DNA from: Sphingobium sp.
Lineage (GTDB): Bacteria > Pseudomonadota > Alphaproteobacteria > Sphingomonadales > Sphingomonadaceae
DNA: 6,543 bases
Assembly (NCBI GenBank): GCA_020051025.1
Contig: JAGVJS010000411.1
Span: 1-6,543, forward strand
Direction of reading: 5' to 3'
Shown here: one piece after another, positions 1 to 5,085 of the stretch
How positions within the stretch are numbered: position 1 is the stretch's first letter
Layout: every line of letters starts with the position of its first letter
Translations under genes and position numbers: made by a program
Notes under the pieces: model-generated
What the model saw: only the letters and a program-made list of their open reading frames with translations
Databases searched by the model: none
Told to the model about the DNA's origin: nothing

Positions 1-10
1 ATAGCTCGCC

Positions 11-247
11 TCACGCGAATACCGCCTGCTCCCGCACCCATCGGCGGGCGCCCTCGCGCGGCGGGCGGGCCTGAATCTTCTTCCAGGCCTGTTCATGAAA
101 GAAGAAGGCGACGGCGTTGATGACCGGCTCGACCAGGGCAATGCCGCCGGCCAGCGCCACCGACCCGGTCATCAGATAGGCAACGGTGAAGCCGACGGTC
201 AGGTGGATGGTCAGATAGGTGCCGGTCTTGATGAGGTCGAGCGACAT
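11..247 (-). CDS. DUF2061 family small membrane protein
   Basis: This 78-residue protein has two hydrophobic stretches (about residues 11-29 and 30-50) and a basic, Arg-rich tail, so it should be a small inner-membrane hairpin protein. The conserved core is E40-P41, N44, then F48-F50 followed by H51-E52 and W55, which is the pattern I associate with DUF2061 membrane proteins; their biochemical role is unknown. The start is well supported: AAGGAG lies at 260-255 on the minus strand, seven bases before the ATG. It is divergent from the DUF72 gene, with a 119-bp gap between them. The family assignment is from motif recall and has not been tested by a search; the coding call itself is strong. Confidence 0.85.
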   Translation of the reverse strand: MSLDLIKTGTYLTIHLTVGFTVAYLMTGSVALAGGIALVEPVINAVAFFFHEQAWKKIQARPPREGARRWVREQAVFA

Positions 248-317
248 GGGGCGTCTCCTTGTTACGCCTCAATTAAGAGTCGCTCGCAATAGTCGCCAAT
301 GGCTTTTTCCGCTGGCT

Positions 318-338
318 CTGATCGCCAGGGACGATCAG
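318..338. repeat. Perfect 7-bp inverted repeat upstream of the DUF72 gene
   Basis: CTGATCG (318-324) and CGATCAG (332-338) are perfect inverted arms separated by seven bases. The site lies in the 119-bp divergent interval, 28 bp before the DUF72 start codon and just ahead of its ribosome binding site. It could be an operator for a dimeric regulator or a leader hairpin; the sequence alone does not decide. I found no convincing -35/-10 pair for either flanking gene in this interval. Confidence 0.45.
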
Positions 339-366
339 GCTGCGCCGATCATGCAGGAGAGCGGTC

Positions 367-1107
367 ATGGCGGGACGGATCAGGGTGGGCATTGGCGGCT
401 GGGTCTATGAGGACTGGCGCGGCAGCTTTTATCCGCAGGGGCTGCGGCAGAAGGATGAACTGGCCTATGTCGGCCAGCATCTGACCGCGACGGAGATCAA
501 CGCCACCTATTATAGCAGCCAGAAGCCCGCCACTTTCGCCGGCTGGGCCAAGGCGGTGCCGGACGGCTTCCAGTTTGCGGTCAAGGCGTCGCGCTACTGC
601 ACCAATCGCAAGATGCTGGCGGAAGCAGGCGAATCGATCGCGAAATTCACCCATCAGGGGATATCCGAACTGGGCGACCGTCTTGGCCCGATCCTCTGGC
701 AGTTCATGGCCACCAAGAAATTCGATCCCGACGATTTCGGCGCGTTCCTGAAGCTGCTCCCCGCCAGCGTCGATGGCGTGCCGCTCCGCCATGCGCTGGA
801 GGTCCGGCACGACAGTTTCGACGATCCCGCTTTCCTTGCCATGGCGCGCGATGCCGGGGCCGCGGTGGTCTTCGCCGATCATGACGACTATCCCGCCATC
901 ACCGGCCATGATGTTGGTTTCTCCTATATGCGGTTGATGCGTGCCATCGCGAACGAACCGACCGGCTATGCCGCCGCCAACATTGCCCGCTGGGCCGATC
1001 GCGCGCGCCAACAGGCGGCCCAAGGCGATGTGTTCACTTTCTTCATCGCCGGCGCGAAGGAGCGTAACCCCGCCGCGGCGCAGGCGATGATCGTGGCTTT
1101 GGAGTAA
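367..1107 (+). CDS. DUF72 (YecE-like) family protein
   Basis: This is a complete 246-residue protein of the DUF72/YecE family, a TIM-barrel-like fold whose reaction is not established. Family landmarks in order: an N-terminal strand with VGIGGWVYEDWRG (7-19) and FYP (21-23); TEINATYY (42-49); the FQFAVKASR strand (68-76); LGPILWQF (106-113); LEVRHDSF (144-151); VFADHDDYP (168-176); and the late FTFFIAGAKERNP (223-235). The length is usual for the family. The ATG is preceded by AGGAGA (355-360) with six bases of spacing, which fixes the start. It is a cytoplasmic protein with no signal peptide. It stands alone: the nearest plus-strand gene begins 131 bp downstream. The family call is confident, the function is not known. 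Confidence 0.93.
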   Translation: MAGRIRVGIGGWVYEDWRGSFYPQGLRQKDELAYVGQHLTATEINATYYSSQKPATFAGWAKAVPDGFQFAVKASRYCTNRKMLAEAGESIAKFTHQGISELGDRLGPILWQFMATKKFDPDDFGAFLKLLPASVDGVPLRHALEVRHDSFDDPAFLAMARDAGAAVVFADHDDYPAITGHDVGFSYMRLMRAIANEPTGYAAANIARWADRARQQAAQGDVFTFFIAGAKERNPAAAQAMIVALE

Positions 1108-1123
1108 CACCTCTGTTGCTCTG

Positions 1124-1169
1124 TTGCATTTGATGCAATCGGCATGCCGCGCTTTGCGATTGTTACAAT
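1124..1169. repeat. Two small palindromes in the promoter region of the 27-aa gene
   Basis: TTGCAT (1124-1129) and ATGCAA (1133-1138) form a perfect inverted repeat around TTG. ATTGT (1159-1163) and ACAAT (1165-1169) form another around a single T. The second overlaps an AT-rich stretch (1163-1174) that is the most likely -10 region for the downstream small gene, although no good -35 is found at normal spacing. These may be regulator sites; short palindromes also arise by chance. Confidence 0.3.
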
Positions 1170-1176
1170 AATATGA

Positions 1177-1212
1177 CGGGCGTAGTGGCCCGCATCCCCG
1201 AAGACCGGGGAT
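1177..1212 (+). other. Two consecutive leader hairpins before the 27-aa gene
   Basis: CGGGC (1177-1181) pairs with GCCCG (1188-1192). Immediately after it, ATCCCCG (1194-1200) pairs perfectly with CGGGGAT (1206-1212) over a five-base loop. The second stem ends 14 bases before the AAGGAG ribosome binding site at 1227-1232. If transcription starts in the AT-rich stretch just upstream, both lie in the 5' untranslated region and could protect the mRNA or tune its translation. Folding is read from complementarity only. Confidence 0.4.
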
Positions 1213-1238
1213 CGATTCTTGTCACTAAGGAGCAAATC

Positions 1239-1322
1239 ATGCGTCAGATGTTTCAGACCACTGTGCTTGCCGCTGCCGTCGGCGTTCAGCTGCTGACCTT
1301 CTATTCGGTGCTGTATGCCTGA
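1239..1322 (+). CDS. 27-residue single-helix membrane peptide, unrecognised
   Basis: This short gene encodes 27 residues starting MRQMFQTTVLAAAVG and ending in a Leu/Phe/Tyr-rich stretch with a final Ala. One uncharged helix spans about residues 5-27 behind a single Arg at position 2, so a one-pass membrane peptide with its N terminus in the cytoplasm is likely. Coding support comes from context: a near-ideal AAGGAG (1227-1232) six bases before the ATG, structured leader hairpins, and a strong terminator about 45 bp after the stop. It has its own transcription unit, with a 131-bp gap after the DUF72 gene. I do not recognise the family. Signal-peptide-like composition without a mature domain means it could also be a leader peptide or a toxin-like peptide, but no antisense partner is evident. 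Confidence 0.6.
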   Translation: MRQMFQTTVLAAAVGVQLLTFYSVLYA

Positions 1323-1343
1323 TCGCGCCGTTCGCGTGATCTT

Positions 1344-1363
1344 CATCCCGACAGGTCGGGATG
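1344..1363. repeat. Perfect inverted repeat ahead of the terminator
   Basis: CATCCCGAC (1344-1352) and GTCGGGATG (1355-1363) are perfect complements. In RNA this gives an eight-pair stem with a CAGG tetraloop. It sits 21 bases after the stop of the 27-aa gene and two bases before the terminator stem, so the 3' end of that transcript would carry two stacked hairpins. There is no U-tract after this one, so it is probably a stabilising or processing structure, not the terminator itself. Confidence 0.55.
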
Positions 1364-1365
1364 CC

Positions 1366-1403
1366 AAAAGGCCGCTCCTGGGTTAATCCAGGGCGGCCTT
1401 TTT
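1366..1403. terminator. Bidirectional intrinsic terminator
   Basis: The stem AAAAGGCCGC (1366-1375) plus CCTGG (1377-1381) pairs with CCAGG (1388-1392) plus GCGGCC and a T-run (1393-1403). There is a one-base bulge (T1376) and a six-base loop. On the plus strand it ends in five T residues and would stop transcription of the 27-aa gene. Read on the minus strand it ends in four T residues and would serve the pspC transcript, whose stop codon is at 1452-1450. It is the strongest terminator in the window. Confidence 0.85.
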
Positions 1404-1429
1404 ACTATATATCTACTTTGGGTCGTGCT

Positions 1430-1445
1430 GCCCCTCCAAGGGGGC
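1430..1445. repeat. Short GC hairpin next to the pspC stop
   Basis: GCCCC (1430-1434) pairs with GGGGC (1441-1445) across six bases. It lies immediately after the pspC stop codon on the minus strand and before the bidirectional terminator. It has no T-run of its own, so at most it protects the 3' end of the pspC transcript. Confidence 0.3.
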
Positions 1446-1449
1446 GGTC

Positions 1450-1635
1450 TCAACCCTCCGCCAGCCACCCGGCGAGCAGATAGGCGACGACGCCGATCGG
1501 GCCCAGCGCGCACAGCGTCAGCAGCACCAGCGCGACGCGGAGCAGCGTGACGTCCAGCCCGGTACGGTTGGCGATCCCGGCGCACACGCCCATGATCTTG
1601 CCATTGCGACGGTCGAGGGTGAAACTGTTGTTCAT
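1450..1635 (-). CDS. pspC: Stand-alone PspC-domain membrane protein
   Basis: This 61-residue protein is essentially one PspC domain. It has an N-terminal basic amphipathic part (FTLDRRNGKIMGVCAGIA, 5-22), the diagnostic GVCAGIA (16-22), then D28-x-TLLRVAL leading into a hydrophobic helix (about 32-58). Enterobacterial PspC is roughly twice as long, but minimal one-domain forms are common. PspC proteins are inner-membrane parts of the phage-shock-protein response to envelope stress, where they sense damage and engage PspA/PspB. The gene follows the 34-aa peptide gene by 42 bp on the same strand and probably shares its sigma-54-type promoter. A GAAAGG-like site lies eight to nine bases before the ATG. 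No pspA, pspB or pspF is visible in this window. The symbol reflects domain identity, not proven orthology. Confidence 0.88.
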   Translation of the reverse strand: MNNSFTLDRRNGKIMGVCAGIANRTGLDVTLLRVALVLLTLCALGPIGVVAYLLAGWLAEG

Positions 1636-1677
1636 GATTTGGGCCTTTCGATGACGGGGGGGCTGTAGGGGGGGCGA

Positions 1678-1782
1678 TCAGGCGATCGGGGCGAGCGGAA
1701 CGGCGGCGCTGACGAACAAGCTGGCAACCATGAAGGCGCCGACAAGGGCGAAAGCGGCGTTCTGGATCCTGGCGATGGACAT
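1678..1782 (-). CDS. 34-residue membrane peptide upstream of pspC
   Basis: This short gene encodes 34 residues beginning MSIARIQNAAFALVG, with a single Ala/Val/Leu/Phe-rich helix (about 8-29) and a Pro-containing tail. The lone Arg at position 5 before the helix predicts a one-pass membrane peptide with the N terminus inside. AGGGAG (1796-1791 on the minus strand) sits eight bases before the ATG. It is the first gene after the sigma-54-like promoter and lies 42 bp ahead of pspC, so the two are very probably co-transcribed. By position it occupies the place of a small Psp partner such as PspB, but it lacks the cytoplasmic coiled coil of PspB and I see no homology. I infer a role in the same membrane-stress response. 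Confidence 0.68.
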   Translation of the reverse strand: MSIARIQNAAFALVGAFMVASLFVSAAVPLAPIA

Positions 1783-1838
1783 GATGGATACTCCCTGCTG
1801 TGTGTGATCGGCCATCCGGCCTTGATGCCAACAGGATT

Positions 1839-1854
1839 TGCAGATGCCGTGCCA
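1839..1854 (-). promoter_or_regulatory. Sigma-54 type -24/-12 promoter for the peptide-pspC operon
   Basis: Reading the minus strand, TGGCAC is followed by five bases and CTGCA. The sigma-54 consensus is TGGCAC-N5-TTGCA/T; only the first T of the -12 box differs. The invariant GG (-24) and GC (-12) are present with the correct ten-base separation. The predicted start point is near 1828, giving a leader of about 46 bases to the 34-aa gene. Proteobacterial psp operons are classically transcribed by sigma-54 RNA polymerase with the activator PspF, so the site matches the downstream gene content. The match is read by eye; activity is inferred. Confidence 0.72.
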
Positions 1855-1936
1855 ATTTGAATTTTCGGCGGAAAAGCGTGCGTTTCAAGGCTATGACCAA
1901 TATGTGTCGATGGCGAAAAGTCCGCTTATTGGGAAA

Positions 1937-1957
1937 TTTCACCGCATGATGGTGAAA
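1937..1957. promoter_or_regulatory. Inverted repeat, candidate upstream activator site
   Basis: TTTCACC (1937-1943) and GGTGAAA (1951-1957) are perfect 7-bp inverted arms spaced by seven bases. The centre lies about 119 bp upstream of the predicted sigma-54 start near 1828, a typical distance for an enhancer-binding protein such as PspF. It also lies directly before the gamma-glutamylcyclotransferase-like gene, and the right arm runs into that gene's AAAAGG ribosome binding site (1955-1960). An alternative reading is a hairpin or operator controlling that plus-strand gene. Confidence 0.5.
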
Positions 1958-1965
1958 AGGTCGCG

Positions 1966-2358
1966 ATGATTGCCGATTTTCTCTTCGTCTATGGCACATT
2001 GCGCCCCGGTCATGCCGGTCCAATGGCCCGGCGCCTGCGGGCTGAGGCACGTCATGTCGGGCCAGCATGGGCTGAAGGCGTCCTCCACCGGCTGGGCGAT
2101 TATCCGGGCTTCACGCCGGGGACCGATGGCATGGTGTTGGGCGACCTGTTCGCGCTGATGGACGCAAATGCCACGCTCGCCTGGCTCGACGATTATGAGG
2201 AATGCGCCGCCCACAGCCCGCAGCCGCACGAATATCGGCGGCTGTCCATGATGGTGAAGACGCCCGATGGCCCGGTCGCGGCATGGATCTACGCTTATGC
2301 GCGCGATCCATCCGGTTTGCCGATCATCGCCGATGGCGACTTTCTGGCGTCGGTTTAG
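1966..2358 (+). CDS. Gamma-glutamylcyclotransferase-like (AIG2/GGCT fold) protein
   Basis: This complete 130-residue protein belongs to the gamma-glutamylcyclotransferase/AIG2-like superfamily. Its members release 5-oxoproline from gamma-glutamyl amines or act on related gamma-glutamyl adducts. The substrate-loop signature FVYGTLRPG lies at residues 7-15 and the region around the catalytic acid, LDDYEE, at 74-79 (E78 the likely general acid/base by family pattern). EYRR (89-92) and the AWIYAY strand (106-111) complete the fold. The length fits the small bacterial members. The start is preceded by AAAAGG (1955-1960) five bases upstream, partly inside an inverted repeat. The gene is divergent from the peptide-pspC operon, and its TAG stop overlaps the stop of the convergent c-di-GMP gene. 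The natural substrate cannot be told from sequence. Confidence 0.9.
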   Translation: MIADFLFVYGTLRPGHAGPMARRLRAEARHVGPAWAEGVLHRLGDYPGFTPGTDGMVLGDLFALMDANATLAWLDDYEECAAHSPQPHEYRRLSMMVKTPDGPVAAWIYAYARDPSGLPIIADGDFLASV

Positions 2359-4970
2359 GAGGCCATCGACCGTGGCGGATTGCGCAATGTGGTGACGTCG
2401 ATCGCACCGGCGAATTCCACGCCCATCCGATCGTCCTTCGACCAGCGGCTGGTGGCGTTGACGAACTGGTTCTCGGCCAGTTCGATTGCGAACAGGGTGC
2501 CCACGGGCACGTTCCACAGCCCCTCGATCAGCGCGCCGGTGGCGCTGATGTTGCGGACGCGGCCGGTATAGACATGGCCGTCATGATGGACCGCGATGGT
2601 GCGCAGCATCGTCTTGCGTTCCGGACGGCTGGACTGGAAGCCATTGGCGCTGGCCGCAGTGCCGACACGCTGCTGGGTGGCCATCACGTCGGCCATAGGC
2701 ATGGGGCGGCCGTAAATATAGCCCTGGATATGGCTGCATCCCAATTGGCGGATCAGCGCCAGTTCGTCCTGCGTTTCCGCCCCTTCGGCCGTGGTGTCCA
2801 TGCCCAGCGCTTCGGCCAGACTGACGATCGCCTTGATGATCGCGCTGTTGCGGTTGCCCTTGATCGCGGCGCCGCGCACGAAGCTCTGGTCGATCTTGAT
2901 CTTGTCGAACGGCGCCTTCTTCAGATAGCCGAGCGACGAATAACCGGTGCCGAAATCATCCAGCGCCAGACGGACGCCGATGGCTTTGAGCCGATTGAAC
3001 ATCGCGTCGGTGCCGTCATCGTCGTTCAGGAAGACGCTTTCGGTGATTTCCAGTTCCAGCCGTTCGGGCGCCAGTTGCGACGCGGCGAGCGCGCTCATCA
3101 CTGTCGATGGGAAGCCGGGATTGGCGAACTGGGTCGGGGATACGTTCACCGCGACGCGGATGCCGTCCTGCCATTGCGCGGCGTCGCGGCAGGCGGTGCG
3201 CATCACCCATTCGCCGATCTGGGCGATCAGGCCGCTATCCTCTGCGATCGGGATGAACAGGGCGGGGGAGATCGGCCCGCGCACCGGATGATTCCAGCGC
3301 AGCAGTGCCTCATAGCCGGTGATCTGCTCGGTCTTGGATGACACGACCGGCTGGTAGACGAGGTGCAGGCCATCGGCGGTCAGTGCGCGGCGCAGATCCT
3401 CTTCCAACTGGCGGCGATTTTCTGCGTCGGCATGCATGTCCGACGAATAGAAGCGGTGGACGCCGCGCCCGTCACCCTTGGCGGCATAGAGGGCGAGGTC
3501 GGCGTTGCGGATCAGCGCGTCTGCGGTGACGCCGTCCTGCGGGCAGGCAGACAGGCCGATCGACACCCCGATCACGACCGCATTGCCCTCGATCATATAG
3601 GGTTGCGACACGGCGCTGATGATCGCCTGCGCCAGATGGGCCAGCACGGTCTGGTCGTGGCGGCCGGGCAGCAATATCTTGAACTCGTCGCCGCCCTGGC
3701 GGCCCACCAGCCCCTTTTCGCCGACCACGCGCTGCAACCGCTGGCTGACCTGGCGCAGTAATGCGTCGCCGGCCGGGTGGCCCAGCGTATCGTTGACGGT
3801 CTTGAACCGGTCGAGGTCCAGCATCATCAGCGTACATTCGCCTGGCTTGCCATGGCGGTCGGCCACCGCCTGCTCCAGCGATCGCAGCATCTGGATGCGG
3901 TTGGCAAGGCCGGTCAGCGAATCGAACTGGGCAAGCCGCGTCACCTCCGCCTGATTGCGGCGGGTTTCGGTGAGGTCGGTGCCGGATCCGCGAAAACCGT
4001 GGAACTGGCCATATTCGTTGAACACGGGCTGGCCGGAAATCGACCACCAGCGTTCTTCTTCCTTCGCCAGGGCGGCGCAGACGGCGATGTCGGAAAAGCC
4101 GGTTCGCGCGGACAGGTGGAATCCCAACGTCCGCTCCCCATCGCCCTGTTTCTTGTCGCCGGGGCGCACGATTTCGGTGATCGGCTTGCCGATCAGCGTC
4201 TCGACGGACAGCGACAATGACTGGGCCAGCGTATCGCTGATATAGGTCAGGCAGCCCTGCCGGTCGGTTTCCCAGAACCAGCCGCGTCCGGTGCGCTCAT
4301 GCTCCTGCAACAGCCGGTCGGACCGTTGCGCGCGCAAATCCTGCTGGTGGCGGGCGATCGCCTGATCGCGATCCGCCGTCGCCTGTCGCAGGGTGGCCAC
4401 CAGCATGACGATGACGCAACTCAGCAGCAGGCCGACCTGGGCCATGCCGGCCTTTTCGACCACCGACACGAGCAGAGCGCCGAGGAAATAACTGATGCCG
4501 AGCAGGCGCCGGTCACCGAAGATGCAGACGGCAAGCAGCGCCACCGCCAGTTCCGGCACCGCCGCCAGGAACAGCGCATCCGTCGCCGCCTTGGCTTCAT
4601 AGCCCAGCCACAGGCTGAAGGTCAGGCCAGACAGGAACACCATCGGCAGCATCATCCAGTTCTGGATATGCGGCATACGGTGGCGGAACCAGGTGCGACG
4701 TGGCAGCAGCATCAGCGTGCCGTCGATCGCCAGCATGGCGATCATCAGGCCGATCTGCATCGGCTCGCCGGAATAGAAGGGCAGGTTGAGCAGCGCAACG
4801 ACGCTGAACTTGGCCAGCAGAATCAGCGGCCATAGCCGCGCGATGTGAAAGAAGGTGCCTGAAATCCAGGAGGCCGACACCTCGGTTCCGCTCTCGGAAA
4901 GGCCAAGAGCGACCATCAAGGTCATCGAGCGGGACGGGCTGTCATTCATGGATGCGCGCAGCAGGGACAT
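2355..4970 (-). CDS. Membrane PAS-GGDEF-EAL-PilZ cyclic-di-GMP signalling protein
   Basis: With the ATG at 4970 the protein has 871 residues. About six hydrophobic helices occupy residues 46-197, followed by a charged helical linker and a PAS domain (about 225-338). The GGDEF domain has DSLTGL (350-355), DLDRFK (385-390) and an intact GGDEF (426-430). The RxxD inhibitory site expected just upstream is absent. The EAL domain keeps EAL (554-556), N609, E641, the D671-D672 pair, K692, E729 and Q749, so it should cleave c-di-GMP. A PilZ domain (about 782-867) has NxSxxG (N807, S809, G812), but its usual RxxxR reads K786-x3-R790. One polypeptide may thus make, degrade and sense c-di-GMP at the membrane. 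The start is uncertain. The ATG at 4970 has AGGA only three bases away. In-frame ATGs at 4949 and 5054 lack one, and the 5054 start would place two hairpins inside the coding region. Confidence 0.93.
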   Translation of the reverse strand: MSLLRASMNDSPSRSMTLMVALGLSESGTEVSASWISGTFFHIARLWPLILLAKFSVVALLNLPFYSGEPMQIGLMIAMLAIDGTLMLLPRRTWFRHRMPHIQNWMMLPMVFLSGLTFSLWLGYEAKAATDALFLAAVPELAVALLAVCIFGDRRLLGISYFLGALLVSVVEKAGMAQVGLLLSCVIVMLVATLRQATADRDQAIARHQQDLRAQRSDRLLQEHERTGRGWFWETDRQGCLTYISDTLAQSLSLSVETLIGKPITEIVRPGDKKQGDGERTLGFHLSARTGFSDIAVCAALAKEEERWWSISGQPVFNEYGQFHGFRGSGTDLTETRRNQAEVTRLAQFDSLTGLANRIQMLRSLEQAVADRHGKPGECTLMMLDLDRFKTVNDTLGHPAGDALLRQVSQRLQRVVGEKGLVGRQGGDEFKILLPGRHDQTVLAHLAQAIISAVSQPYMIEGNAVVIGVSIGLSACPQDGVTADALIRNADLALYAAKGDGRGVHRFYSSDMHADAENRRQLEEDLRRALTADGLHLVYQPVVSSKTEQITGYEALLRWNHPVRGPISPALFIPIAEDSGLIAQIGEWVMRTACRDAAQWQDGIRVAVNVSPTQFANPGFPSTVMSALAASQLAPERLELEITESVFLNDDDGTDAMFNRLKAIGVRLALDDFGTGYSSLGYLKKAPFDKIKIDQSFVRGAAIKGNRNSAIIKAIVSLAEALGMDTTAEGAETQDELALIRQLGCSHIQGYIYGRPMPMADVMATQQRVGTAASANGFQSSRPERKTMLRTIAVHHDGHVYTGRVRNISATGALIEGLWNVPVGTLFAIELAENQFVNATSRWSKDDRMGVEFAGAIDVTTLRNPPRSMAS

Positions 4971-4976
4971 GCATCC

Positions 4977-4987
4977 TGCGTAACGCA
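4977..4987. repeat. 11-bp palindrome just upstream of the c-di-GMP gene
   Basis: TGCGT (4977-4981) and ACGCA (4983-4987) flank a single central A. The site ends seven bases from the preferred ATG and overlaps one base of its AGGA. It might be an operator; at this size chance occurrence is not unlikely. Confidence 0.25.
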
Positions 4988-5018
4988 AACTTCTTGATAG
5001 ACGATTACCTTCCGTCCG

Positions 5019-5049
5019 CTTTGGTGCAGGCTGCAACCCTGCACCAAAG
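5019..5049. terminator. Perfect 12-bp hairpin between dnaN and the c-di-GMP gene
   Basis: CTTTGGTGCAGG (5019-5030) and CCTGCACCAAAG (5038-5049) pair without mismatch around a seven-base loop. It lies 37 bases past the dnaN stop on the minus strand. No T-run follows on either strand, so a classic intrinsic terminator is not proven. It may end or attenuate dnaN transcription, or protect its 3' end. The perfect stem argues that this interval is non-coding and that the c-di-GMP gene starts downstream of it. Confidence 0.45.
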
Positions 5050-5054
5050 GGCAT

Positions 5055-5074
5055 GCGCAGGCGGGAACCTGCGC
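5055..5074. repeat. Second perfect hairpin after the dnaN stop
   Basis: GCGCAGG (5055-5061) and CCTGCGC (5068-5074) form a perfect 7-bp stem with a six-base loop. It starts 11 bases after the dnaN stop codon on the minus strand and is five bases from the 12-bp hairpin, so the two would stack in tandem in the dnaN transcript tail. There is no T-run. It could be a stabilising element, or a terminator acting together with its neighbour. Confidence 0.45.
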
Positions 5075-5085
5075 CAACATAACCG

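Noticed and set aside
349..1110. Long minus-strand open frame opposite the DUF72 gene
   Set aside because: It mirrors the DUF72 gene, has low-complexity Arg/Gly/His-rich composition typical of antisense frames in GC-rich DNA, and shows no recognisable motif.
1343..2068. 241-codon minus-strand open frame covering the pspC region
   Set aside because: It runs through the terminator, pspC, the 34-aa gene and the promoter in another frame. The Arg/Pro-rich product resembles nothing known, whereas the pspC frame has a clear domain.
2202..3341. 379-codon plus-strand open frame opposite the EAL/PilZ part
   Set aside because: It is antisense to clearly conserved EAL and PilZ coding sequence, and its Asp/Arg/Gly/His-rich product is a typical shadow translation.
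4971..5054. N-terminal extension of the c-di-GMP protein to the ATG at 5054
   Set aside because: There is no ribosome binding site, the extension would encode through the perfect 12-bp hairpin, and the added residues look like non-coding translation.
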